Under the pieces are notes generated by a model. It saw nothing but the letters and a program-made list of their open reading frames with translations, was not told the DNA's origin and did not search any database. Shown piece after piece: positions 24,722 through 31,920 of a stretch of 64,000 nt of DNA. How positions within the stretch are numbered: position 1 is the stretch's first letter; each line of letters begins with the position of its first letter. This DNA is from DATHZQ01 sp965216945 (GTDB taxonomy: Bacteria > Actinomycetota > Acidimicrobiia > Spongiisociales > UBA5794). The stretch covers positions 868,001-932,000 of the forward strand of contig CBDCGU010000003.1 of the NCBI GenBank assembly GCA_965216945.1. The letters run 5' to 3'. The position numbers and the translations under genes were made by a program.

Positions 24722-26223
24722 CTCAGCGTCGGGAACAGGATGACCTCACGAATATGGCTGCGGTCGGTCAGCAACATCACGAGACGATCGACGCCGATGC
24801 CGAGACCGCCGGTCGGCGGCAACCCGTACTCGAGGGCCAGGAGGTAGTCCTCGTCGATCGGATGTGCCTCGTCGTCACCTTCGGCCCGGGCGGCGACCTG
24901 TGCCTCGAACCGCCGGCGCTGATCGAGCGGATCGTTGAGCTCGGAGAAGGCATTTGCGTACTCGGCGCCGGCGATGAACAGCTCCCATCGTTCCGTCAGG
25001 TGGGGATCGTCGCGATGGACGCGAGCGAGGGGCGAGATCTCCTTGGGATGGTCCATGACGAAAGTGGGTTGCCAGATGTCGTCCGCCACGAGCGCATCGA
25101 ACAGGGCCTCGACGATCTTGCCGTGCCGCCAGTGCGGCTCCGGCTCGATGTCGTAGCGGCCGGCCAGCGCCCGCATCTCCTCGAGATCGGCGTCGAACGA
25201 CAGCGGCTGCCCGAGGGCCTGCTCGACGAGGTCGACCATCCGCACACGCTCGTACGGCGGCGTCAAATCGAGGGCACGACCCTGATACTCGATCACCGTC
25301 GAGCCGGTGCCGACCTCCGCGATCACGGCCACGATCTGTTCCACCATCGTCGCCACATCGCCGTAGTCGGCCAAGGCTTGATACGACTCGAGCATCGTGA
25401 ACTCGGGGTTGTGAGTGGCGTCGATGCCCTCGTTGCGGAAGATCCTTCCGATCTCGAAGACCCTCTCGATGCCGCCTACGACAAGTCGCTTGAGGTATAG
25501 CTCGGTGGCGATCCGCAGGTACATGTCGAGATCGAGAGCGTTGTGGTGGGTGCGGAACGGTCGGGCCAGCGCCCCCGTCGCCTGGTTCAGCAGCACCGGG
25601 GTCTCGACTTCGACGTAGCCGCGGGCCTCGAACTGGCGCCGCAGCTCGGAAACGATCGCGGCCCTCGCCAGCGCCACGGCACGGGCGTCCTCGTTGACCA
25701 TGAGATCGAGGTAGCGGCGCCGGCTGCGCTGCTCGACGTCCTGGAGCCCGTGCCATTTCTCCGGCAGCGGGCGCAGGCTCTTCTGCAGCAGATCCAGGCG
25801 GTCGATGCGGATCGAAAGCTCGCCCTTCTTGGTCGTCATCACCGTGCCGTGGGCACCGACCCAATCGCCGAGATCGATGTCGCCGATCGCGGCAAAGGCA
25901 TCCTCCCCCACGGTGCGCCGGTCGACGAAGAGCTGGATCCGCCCTCCCCCATCCTGCAGTGTGACGAAGATGAGCTTGCCGAACGATCGCAGGAGCATCA
26001 CCCGACCCGCCACAGCGACCTCGTCGCCGGTCTCGGTCCCCGGCTCCAACGTGGCGTATCGCTCGTGGAGCGCACTCGACAGATCGGTGCGGTCGTACCG
26101 GTACGGGTAGGCACCCTCGGCTATACGGACGGTGTGCTGCTCGAGCCGTTGCGCCGTCAACGGGTTGTCGGCGAGCGGGCCCTCCCCCGCCGCTGAAGCC
26201 TGGTCGTCCTGCGCCTCGGTCAT
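24712..26223 (-). CDS. lysS: Lysyl-tRNA synthetase, class II
   Basis: LysS charges tRNA-Lys with lysine in the cytoplasm. The 503-residue protein has an N-terminal OB-fold anticodon-binding domain (about 60-150, including AGRVMLLRSFGKLIFVTLQD). The class II core shows motif 2 (FEIGRIFRNEG) and motif 3 (GGLGIGVDRLVML near the C-terminus). The ATG at 26223 overlaps the coaX stop by ATGA, so it is translated from the pan/coaX operon. The order panC-coaX-lysS matches mycobacteria. Confidence 0.97.
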   Translation of the reverse strand: MTEAQDDQASAAGEGPLADNPLTAQRLEQHTVRIAEGAYPYRYDRTDLSSALHERYATLEPGTETGDEVAVAGRVMLLRSFGKLIFVTLQDGGGRIQLFVDRRTVGEDAFAAIGDIDLGDWVGAHGTVMTTKKGELSIRIDRLDLLQKSLRPLPEKWHGLQDVEQRSRRRYLDLMVNEDARAVALARAAIVSELRRQFEARGYVEVETPVLLNQATGALARPFRTHHNALDLDMYLRIATELYLKRLVVGGIERVFEIGRIFRNEGIDATHNPEFTMLESYQALADYGDVATMVEQIVAVIAEVGTGSTVIEYQGRALDLTPPYERVRMVDLVEQALGQPLSFDADLEEMRALAGRYDIEPEPHWRHGKIVEALFDALVADDIWQPTFVMDHPKEISPLARVHRDDPHLTERWELFIAGAEYANAFSELNDPLDQRRRFEAQVAARAEGDDEAHPIDEDYLLALEYGLPPTGGLGIGVDRLVMLLTDRSHIREVILFPTLRPE

Positions 26224-26996
26224 ACCCGATCCCGGTTGAGGTGATAGATCAGCCGCAGACCCTCGAGGGTGAGATGTTCGTCGACGATGTCGACACTGCG
26301 GCAGTGCGGCACGATGGTAGAAGCCAACCCGCCGGTGGCGACACGGGCGACGTCTCCCTCCAGCTGCTCGGCGAGCCGCTCCATGATCCCGTCGACCAAC
26401 CCGGCGTGGCCGTAGATCGCCCCGGACTGGATCGCCTCGACGGTCCCCTTGCCGATCGGGTTGCGGGGTGGGACGAACTCGACACGACGCAGCGCCGCAG
26501 TGCCGCCGATCAGCGCATCGGTGGAGATGATGAGGCCCGGGGCGATGGCGCCACCGACGTACTCACCGGAAGGGCTCACGACATCGAAGTTGGTCGACGT
26601 GCCGAAGTCCACGACGATCACCGGCGAGCTGTATTTGCTGCGGGCGGCCACCGAGTTGACGATGCGATCGGCGCCCACCTCGCGAGGGTTGTCGATCATG
26701 ATCGGCATCGCAGTCTTCACTCCCGGTTCGACGACAACAACGTCATCACCGGCCACCAGGCTCGCCACCCAGCGCAGCGGCGCCGTGAGGGCAGGGACGA
26801 CACTGGAGAGGGCGACGCCGTGAACGTCGTTGGGCTGGAAGCCTTCGAGCTCGAGCATCCCCTTGAGCCAGAGTCGCAGCTCGTCGGCGGTGCGCTCCCG
26901 CGTGGTGGTCAGCCGCCAGTGGCCGACGAGGTCCTCCCGGTCGTACAGACCCATCACCGTCTGCGTGTTGCCGACGTCGAGTACCAGCAACATCAC
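26220..26996 (-). CDS. coaX: Type III pantothenate kinase
   Basis: CoaX phosphorylates pantothenate, the first step from vitamin B5 to coenzyme A. The 258-residue protein has the ASKHA-fold phosphate-binding loop near its start (LDVGNTQTVMGLY), the catalytic Asp region (VDFGTSTNFDVVSPSGEYVGGAIAPG) and a GADRIVN segment that is a good family marker. The start is GTG 26996 overlapping the panC stop by GTGA; the ATG three bases downstream is an alternative. Type III kinases lack feedback inhibition by CoA. Downstream it is coupled to lysS (ATGA). Confidence 0.96.
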   Translation of the reverse strand: MMLLVLDVGNTQTVMGLYDREDLVGHWRLTTTRERTADELRLWLKGMLELEGFQPNDVHGVALSSVVPALTAPLRWVASLVAGDDVVVVEPGVKTAMPIMIDNPREVGADRIVNSVAARSKYSSPVIVVDFGTSTNFDVVSPSGEYVGGAIAPGLIISTDALIGGTAALRRVEFVPPRNPIGKGTVEAIQSGAIYGHAGLVDGIMERLAEQLEGDVARVATGGLASTIVPHCRSVDIVDEHLTLEGLRLIYHLNRDRV

Positions 26997-27904
26997 GTCA
27001 TCGCCTCCTCGGAGCCGTACAGCATGCTGGCTTCATCGAGCAGCACACCGCGATCCGCCACGAACCCGGCGAGTGCCTGGTCGATGTGGATGTTGTCGAT
27101 GAGCCTGACGCTGCCCACCCGGGCGGCGAGGGAGAGAAAGCTCGGCCGGTCGATGCGATGTAGCAACTCGAGGTCGTCCTGCGCCGCCAGCTTCACGTAT
27201 TCGACCGAGACGGCCGGCTCTCGTGCGATCGTGGATTCGACCGCCATCGTGAGCCGGCCGGCATCGAGCATGCCGTCATCGACCGCATCGGCGGCCTCCA
27301 TGAGGCCTCGGCTCAAGCTCAGCGCCGCAGCTCGATCGCCTGCGGAGAGAAACACGTTGCGTGATGACAGCGCCAGACCGTCGGCCTCCCGCACGATGGG
27401 CCGCCCGGCGACTTCCACGGGAAGCGAGAGATCACGAGCCATCGCCGTGACCACTGCCAGCTGCTGGCCGTCCTTGCGTCCGAAGAAGGCAACGTCCGGC
27501 TGGATACCGGCGAGCAGCTTCGTCACCACGGTGGCCACACCATCGAAGTGGCCCGGGCGGAACTTGCCCTCGAGGACTCCGGACAGCCGGGGCACCTGGA
27601 CCACCGTGTCCGGCGGCCACTTCCGGTACATCTCCTCGACCGCAGGTGCCAGGATGACGTCGACGCCGGCCGCTTCCGCGATGGCGGCGTCACGATCCAG
27701 GTCACGCGGGTAGCGGGTGAGGTCGCGGGACTCGTCGAACTGCAGGGGGTTGACGAAGAGACTCATCACGACGTGGTCGCAGGAGTGGCGGGCGGCATCG
27801 AGCAACGACACGTGCCCCTCGTGCAGGAACCCCATCGTCGGTACGAGCCCGGTCCGTCCCTTGCGGGTGGCGCGAACGTCGTCGAACGTGCTGACGATCT
27901 TCAT
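26993..27904 (-). CDS. panC: Pantoate-beta-alanine ligase (pantothenate synthetase)
   Basis: PanC joins pantoate and beta-alanine with ATP to make pantothenate. The 303-residue protein has the HIGH-like nucleotide motif in PTMGFLHEGHVSLL, a KMSKS-like region (FFGRKDGQQL) and the RPIVREADGLALSSRN signature. The ATG at 27904 overlaps the stop of the DUF2520 gene upstream (ATGA) and the panC stop overlaps coaX (GTGA), so three genes are translationally chained. The panD gene for the beta-alanine-producing decarboxylase, which sits between panC and coaX in mycobacteria, is absent here. Confidence 0.97.
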   Translation of the reverse strand: MKIVSTFDDVRATRKGRTGLVPTMGFLHEGHVSLLDAARHSCDHVVMSLFVNPLQFDESRDLTRYPRDLDRDAAIAEAAGVDVILAPAVEEMYRKWPPDTVVQVPRLSGVLEGKFRPGHFDGVATVVTKLLAGIQPDVAFFGRKDGQQLAVVTAMARDLSLPVEVAGRPIVREADGLALSSRNVFLSAGDRAAALSLSRGLMEAADAVDDGMLDAGRLTMAVESTIAREPAVSVEYVKLAAQDDLELLHRIDRPSFLSLAARVGSVRLIDNIHIDQALAGFVADRGVLLDEASMLYGSEEAMT

Positions 27905-28737
27905 TCGGCCTCCGGCTCCCAGTCGGCGAGAAGGTCCTCGAAGTCGGGGCCGCGTCCGGCGATGCGGGCCAAGTGCAGCACCAGCGACGAATAGGTGCCG
28001 AACCACTGGGGGGTCACCGAGGCCACTGCATCCAGCTGGCCGGTCACTGTGCCAACGTCGCCTCGGGCGACGGGGCCGGTGAGCGATGGCCGCGGCCCCA
28101 TGGCGAACGCATTGGCTATGGCGGCTTCGACGAGGGGCTGCGCTGCGGCGAACGGCACCCCGGCTGCACCGAAGAGGTCCTTCGCCATGGTCAAGGCCAC
28201 GAGCGGGAAGTTGGCCGCCGCTGCAGCGCCGGCGTGGTAGATCGCCTTGGACTCGTCCTGCAGGTCGAACGGTCGGGCGCCGATCGAGTCGGCGAGATCG
28301 TGGAGCCGCTGCCTGAGCGGCTCGTCGGCGGTGATTGCGACCCAGGCGCCTGCCAGGCGAGCCGCACCGGCCTCTGGGGTGGGCAGCGTCTGCAGCGGGT
28401 GGAAGGAACCGGTGGCGAGCCCGGCATCGGCCAGTGGCTGGAGCGCTTCGATCGAGGTGAGCCCGGATACGTGTACCGCAGCAGCGACGTCCCGGCATCG
28501 CTCGGCGAGCTCGGCGGCCACCGACGCAATCGCGGCGTCGCGGGTCGCCACGATCGCAAGATCTGCCTGCGGGAGATGGTTGGCGGTGGTGAACGGCGCA
28601 GAGTCGAGGACACCGGCGGCGACCGAAGCCTGTTGGCGGTTCTTGCCGACGACGGCGGTGATCTGATGCCCTGCCTGCTGTGCGGCGAGCGCCAGGGACA
28701 TCCCGGCGCGGCCCGGCCCGACGATGATGATGCGCAT
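27901..28737 (-). CDS. Rossmann-like / DUF2520 protein, probable dehydrogenase
   Basis: The 278-residue protein begins with a dinucleotide-binding Rossmann motif (IIIVGPGRAGMSLA, residues 3-16), followed by DLAIVATRD at the end of the nucleotide-binding half. The C-terminal DUF2520 helical domain contains GSFHPLQTL and the AIYHAGAAAAANF segment. The architecture resembles pyrroline-5-carboxylate or ketopantoate reductases. The homologous gene sits immediately upstream of panC in mycobacteria, so a role in pantoate supply has been suspected; I cannot show it. The ATG is at 28737. A GGTACCGGTACC palindrome (28762-28773) lies in the leader and a TACACT box (28781-28786) could be its -10. Confidence 0.88.
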   Translation of the reverse strand: MRIIIVGPGRAGMSLALAAQQAGHQITAVVGKNRQQASVAAGVLDSAPFTTANHLPQADLAIVATRDAAIASVAAELAERCRDVAAAVHVSGLTSIEALQPLADAGLATGSFHPLQTLPTPEAGAARLAGAWVAITADEPLRQRLHDLADSIGARPFDLQDESKAIYHAGAAAAANFPLVALTMAKDLFGAAGVPFAAAQPLVEAAIANAFAMGPRPSLTGPVARGDVGTVTGQLDAVASVTPQWFGTYSSLVLHLARIAGRGPDFEDLLADWEPEAE

Positions 28738-28761
28738 GGGATCCTCGGCTTCAGTCCCTCG

Positions 28762-28786
28762 GGTACCGGTACCGACGGCGAGTGTA
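28762..28786 (-). promoter_or_regulatory. Promoter/operator candidate of the pantothenate operon
   Basis: A perfect 12-bp palindrome GGTACCGGTACC (28762-28773) lies between the start codon at 28737 and a TACACT -10-like box at 28781-28786 on the minus strand. It could bind a dimeric repressor. No convincing -35 was found. Confidence 0.35.
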
Positions 28787-28915
28787 GATCGGTGACGTGG
28801 GGCGATGTGCGCGGCGCCGGGCGTCAGGCGGAAGACGTCGGGCCGGGCCAGGACGGCGCCGAGCGGTCCGGCGCATCACCGTGCGCCGTGACCCAGACAC
28901 CTCGCCATGGCGCGC

Positions 28916-29155
28916 TCAACGTGGCGGGCGCAGGTAGTCGATCTGATTCGGAATGTCGCGCATGTCCTCGAGACCGATCTGTTGCCGCTCGTGCTCGAGC
29001 ACGTCGGCGGCATGGGCGGCCCGGCCGCGGACCCGGTGGGCCTCGTCGATCAGCGCACTCTCGATGAACCCGTCGGGATTCACCCCGGCACGCTGCAGGG
29101 CAGCGTATGCGGCAACACCCTCACCTTCGAGATTGATGGTGATGCTCTTGACCAT
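28916..29155 (-). CDS. Small ribbon-helix-helix-like protein, orphan antitoxin-type
   Basis: The 79-residue protein opens with KSITINLEGEGVAAYAALQRAGVNPDGFIESALIDEA, a beta-strand followed by helices as in CopG/ribbon-helix-helix regulators. A charged helical C-terminal half follows. No toxin gene flanks it. The promoter is unusually clear: TTGACC-N16-TACGTT with the -10 ending 6 nt before the ATG. The inverted repeats TTGACCAA and TTGGTCA straddle that promoter, as expected for autorepression. I infer a DNA-binding regulator or solitary antitoxin; family assignment is tentative. Confidence 0.6.
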   Translation of the reverse strand: MVKSITINLEGEGVAAYAALQRAGVNPDGFIESALIDEAHRVRGRAAHAADVLEHERQQIGLEDMRDIPNQIDYLRPPR

Positions 29156-29156
29156 G

Positions 29157-29190
29157 TGACCAACGTATCAGCAATCGTGAGTTGGTCAAC
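29157..29190 (-). promoter_or_regulatory. Promoter with overlapping inverted-repeat operator
   Basis: On the minus strand TTGACC (29184-29189), a 16-nt spacer and TACGTT (29162-29167) precede the ATG at 29155 by 6 nt. GTTGACCAAC at the upstream end is mirrored by GTTGGTCAC next to the start codon. This is consistent with a leaderless, self-repressed small gene. Confidence 0.55.
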
Positions 29191-29226
29191 GCACTGAGGT
29201 CCCGAATCTCGCGCCGGCCGTGCGCG

Positions 29227-29859
29227 CTACTTGGTTCCGAAGATCCGGTCGCCGGCGTCGCCAAGACCCGGAAGGATGTAGCCCTTGTCGTTGAGGTGAC
29301 TGTCGACGGCGGCCGTCCACACGGGCACGTCCGGGTGATGCTGGTGGAAGTGCTCGATGCCCTCGGGGGCAGAGACGAGGCACACGAATCGCACTTCGCG
29401 CGGTCCCTTCGCCTTGATCCGATCGACGGCGGCGACGGCCGAGTGCCCCGTGGCCAGCATCGGATCCACGGCGATCACGAGCCGATCTTCGACACGGTCG
29501 GGCATCTTGAAGTAGTACTGCACGGCCTCGAGCGTCTCATGATCCCGGTACAGGCCGATGTGCCCGACCCGTGCAGATGGGATCACGTCCAGGATGCCCT
29601 CGAGAATGCCGCCTCCCGCACGCAAGATGGAGACGAGGACGGGCTTCAGGCCTGCCAGGATCGGTGCCTCCATCGTGGCCAGCGGCGTCTCGATCTCCAC
29701 CATCTCCAGTGGCAGATCGCGCGTGACCTCATATCCCATCAGCGCCGAGATCTCCCGCAACAGCCGTCGGAACTCTCCGGTGCTCGTCTCCTTGTGTCGC
29801 ATCAACGTCAGCTTGTGCTGAACCATCGGATGGTCGATGACGATGACCGATCCAGACAT
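29227..29859 (-). CDS. upp: Uracil phosphoribosyltransferase
   Basis: Upp salvages uracil by joining it to PRPP to give UMP. The 210-residue protein has normal length. The PRPP-binding loop VDPMLATGHSAVAAVDRI and the uracil-binding C-terminal segment (GYILPGLGDAGDRIFGT) are both complete, and the early SILRAGGGILEG motif is present. I chose ATG 29859: AAGGAG sits at ideal distance upstream and the product begins MSGSVIVIDHP as in homologues. The longer reading frame from 30396 is folK read out of frame. Confidence 0.97.
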   Translation of the reverse strand: MSGSVIVIDHPMVQHKLTLMRHKETSTGEFRRLLREISALMGYEVTRDLPLEMVEIETPLATMEAPILAGLKPVLVSILRAGGGILEGILDVIPSARVGHIGLYRDHETLEAVQYYFKMPDRVEDRLVIAVDPMLATGHSAVAAVDRIKAKGPREVRFVCLVSAPEGIEHFHQHHPDVPVWTAAVDSHLNDKGYILPGLGDAGDRIFGTK

Positions 29860-29942
29860 GAAGCTCCTTCTTGGCTGCCAGGGCACGATACCGCGACACC
29901 CCCTCCGGGGGATCGTCGGGCGTGGTCGTCGTCTCCTGCCGG

Positions 29943-30515
29943 CTACTTGAGCACCAGGTCGAGGAGCCACCACAACGTCAGGGCGAGGGCGGCGACGGTG
30001 AGGAAGACGGCAGGACCCGTCACGGTGCGGGCCCGGGGGGTGAGGCGGGCAACGGCCTGGTCCGAGACCCCAGGGAGGAAGCCGGCGAGGGGGGTCCCAT
30101 CGGGGAGCCCGGCGTCGGGCCACGCCTCCACCAGCGGCTCGAGGACAAAGCGTCGTTCGGTCAGGTGGGGATGCGGCACAACGAGCCCCGGACTGTCGAT
30201 CTCCTGGTCGCCGTAGAGCAACAGGTCGAGATCGAGGGTGCGCGGCCCCCAACGCTCGCGGCGTTCCCGACCATGGTCCCGCTCGATGTCGAGCAACCGG
30301 TCGAGGACTGTCCGCGGAGCCAGCTCGGTGTCGACGACCACGACTGCGTTCAGGTAGGGGCCCTGATCGGGGCCGCCGACCGGTGCCGTCTCCCACAGCG
30401 ATGAGGACGCCGCCACGGTACCGATCCGGCGGGCGATGGCGCGGCCGGCGGACTCCAGATGCGCTTTGCGGTCGCCCAGGTTCGAACCGAGGCCGATCAC
30501 GGCCCGGACGGCCAC
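29943..30515 (-). CDS. folK: 6-hydroxymethyl-dihydropterin pyrophosphokinase with C-terminal membrane helix
   Basis: FolK transfers pyrophosphate to 6-hydroxymethyl-7,8-dihydropterin, the step before FolP in folate synthesis. The first ~150 residues are a standard HPPK: GLGSNLGDR at about 8-16, and the catalytic stretch RWGPRTLDLDLLLYGD (about 88-103) with VVPHPHLTERRFVLEPL. After the catalytic domain there is a hydrophobic helix (about residues 168-189, VFLTVAALALTLWWLLDLVL) that typical HPPKs of ~160 residues lack, so this copy may be membrane-tethered. The start is GTG 30515, one base after the upstream stop, in a folP-pseudophosphatase-folK operon. Confidence 0.93.
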   Translation of the reverse strand: MAVRAVIGLGSNLGDRKAHLESAGRAIARRIGTVAASSSLWETAPVGGPDQGPYLNAVVVVDTELAPRTVLDRLLDIERDHGRERRERWGPRTLDLDLLLYGDQEIDSPGLVVPHPHLTERRFVLEPLVEAWPDAGLPDGTPLAGFLPGVSDQAVARLTPRARTVTGPAVFLTVAALALTLWWLLDLVLK

Positions 30516-30516
30516 G

Positions 30517-30993
30517 TCAGCCCGTCGGGATGAGACGTCGCCCCTCGGGACCCAGCGGCCGGCCGGTGATCTCCTGGATGATCGACGTGGCGACGATGGG
30601 GTCTTTGATCAGACCGGCATGTACGAGGTACCCGCCGAGGAGGCCGACAACGGTGTCGTCGATGAGATCACGGTGGACGAGGACCGATGCCCCGTCGCCA
30701 CCCATGACCTCCTCCAGCTCGGCGAAGATCGTCTCGGCTTCGTCGGGCTCGACGTCGGCGACGAGCGGATGGTTGGAGTAGGCAAAGCCGGCGGCTTCGT
30801 ATGCCGCCTGGTTCTGATTGCCCTGCAGCAGCGAGAACACGGTGTTGATTCCCTGTTCGGTGAGCCAGAGGATCTCCTCCTCACGGCGCACTCTGCGGTG
30901 CTGGAAGCCATGACCGCCGATGCGCTCGGAGACCGCCAGCTTTCCTGCGATCACCCATTTGAAGCCTCGCGGCTCGAGTCCCGCCACCGTCAC
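30517..30993 (-). CDS. Dual-specificity-phosphatase-like protein lacking the catalytic cysteine
   Basis: The 158-residue protein resembles the small dual-specificity phosphatase fold. It has a starter strand (KWVIAGKLAVSERIG), then ILWLTEQGINTVFSLL, and a P-loop-position segment VLVHRDLIDDTVVGLLGGYL at about 104-123. The normal active-site signature is HCxxxxxR. Here Arg108 replaces Cys after the conserved His107 and the loop is shifted, so it should be catalytically dead or use other chemistry. It is coupled to folP (GTGA) and sits 1 nt before folK, where many genomes carry folB. I infer a scaffold or ligand-binding role; the assignment to the fold is by pattern only. Confidence 0.55.
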   Translation of the reverse strand: MTVAGLEPRGFKWVIAGKLAVSERIGGHGFQHRRVRREEEILWLTEQGINTVFSLLQGNQNQAAYEAAGFAYSNHPLVADVEPDEAETIFAELEEVMGGDGASVLVHRDLIDDTVVGLLGGYLVHAGLIKDPIVATSIIQEITGRPLGPEGRRLIPTG

Positions 30994-31904
30994 TCCGTCC
31001 CGTTGTCGTCTTGGTGTTGGTCCATCATCCCCGCACGCACGATAGCGTCGGCAATTCGCCCCACCTGAACCGCCGAAGCCACGTCATGGACCCGCACGGC
31101 GGCCACTCCGGCGGCAATCGCCAGTGCCGTCGTCGCTGCGGTCGCCGGGTCACGCTCGGCAGGCTCGGTTGGGATGCCGGCGGCGGAGAGCACGGCGCCG
31201 AGCGAGCTCTTACGGGACGTGCCGAGCAGCACGGGCAGCCCGGTGGCAACCAGGGCAGGCAGACCTGCGAGCAGTGCCAGGTTGTGCTCCCGCGTCTTCC
31301 CGAAACCGATCCCGGGATCGATGCAGATCCTGTCCGGGTCGACGCCGCCGGCGACGGCGCCTTCGACGCTGCGGAGCAGAGCCTCCGTCACCTCACGCAC
31401 GACGTCGTCGTAGTGCGGCGCCTGCTGCATCGTGCGTGGCTCGCCCTGCATGTGCATGAGGACGACCCCGGCCCCGCCGTCCGCACACACTGCGGCCATG
31501 TCGGGATCGGAGAAAGACGTGACGTCGTTGACGATCTCGGCTCCCGCCTCGAGGGCGGCGGCCGCAACGGCGGCCTTGGACGTGTCGATCGACACGGTGG
31601 CACCTGCAGCCACCAGGCCGGTCACCACGGTGAGCACGCGCCCCAGTTCTCCGCCTGCATCGACCGGAGCCGCACCCGGGCGCGTGGATTCGCCACCGAC
31701 GTCGAGGATGTCGGCGCCGGCGGCGCGCATGGCCAGGCCGGCTTCCACCGCCGCTTCCGCATCGAACTCGGCATCGGAGCCGAAGCGGCCGCCATCGGAG
31801 AAAGAATCGGGCGTGACGTTGAGGATGCCCATCACGAGAGTGTGATCGGCCGTCGTGAGGGTGGTCGTGCGGGCACGCCACGCAACGGGATGGAAAGACG
31901 TCAT
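30990..31904 (-). CDS. folP: Dihydropteroate synthase
   Basis: FolP condenses 6-hydroxymethyl-dihydropterin diphosphate with p-aminobenzoate to give dihydropteroate; it is the sulfonamide target. The 304-residue TIM-barrel protein has the signatures GILNVTPDSFSDGG (about 26-39) and DVGGESTRPG (about 68-77). IDTSKAAVA and GIGFGKTREHN also match the pterin-binding barrel. The length is normal and the start is ATG 31904. The stop overlaps the phosphatase-like gene by GTGA, and ftsH ends 16 nt upstream, so ftsH and the fol genes may share a transcript. No folE or folB is seen nearby. Confidence 0.97.
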   Translation of the reverse strand: MTSFHPVAWRARTTTLTTADHTLVMGILNVTPDSFSDGGRFGSDAEFDAEAAVEAGLAMRAAGADILDVGGESTRPGAAPVDAGGELGRVLTVVTGLVAAGATVSIDTSKAAVAAAALEAGAEIVNDVTSFSDPDMAAVCADGGAGVVLMHMQGEPRTMQQAPHYDDVVREVTEALLRSVEGAVAGGVDPDRICIDPGIGFGKTREHNLALLAGLPALVATGLPVLLGTSRKSSLGAVLSAAGIPTEPAERDPATAATTALAIAAGVAAVRVHDVASAVQVGRIADAIVRAGMMDQHQDDNGTE

Positions 31905-31920
31905 CGGAGTGGCGGGCGAT

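Noticed and set aside
26993..28498. Extended panC frame of 501 codons
   Set aside because: The extra N-terminal part is the DUF2520 gene read in another frame; panC itself begins at 27904 with its family N-terminus.
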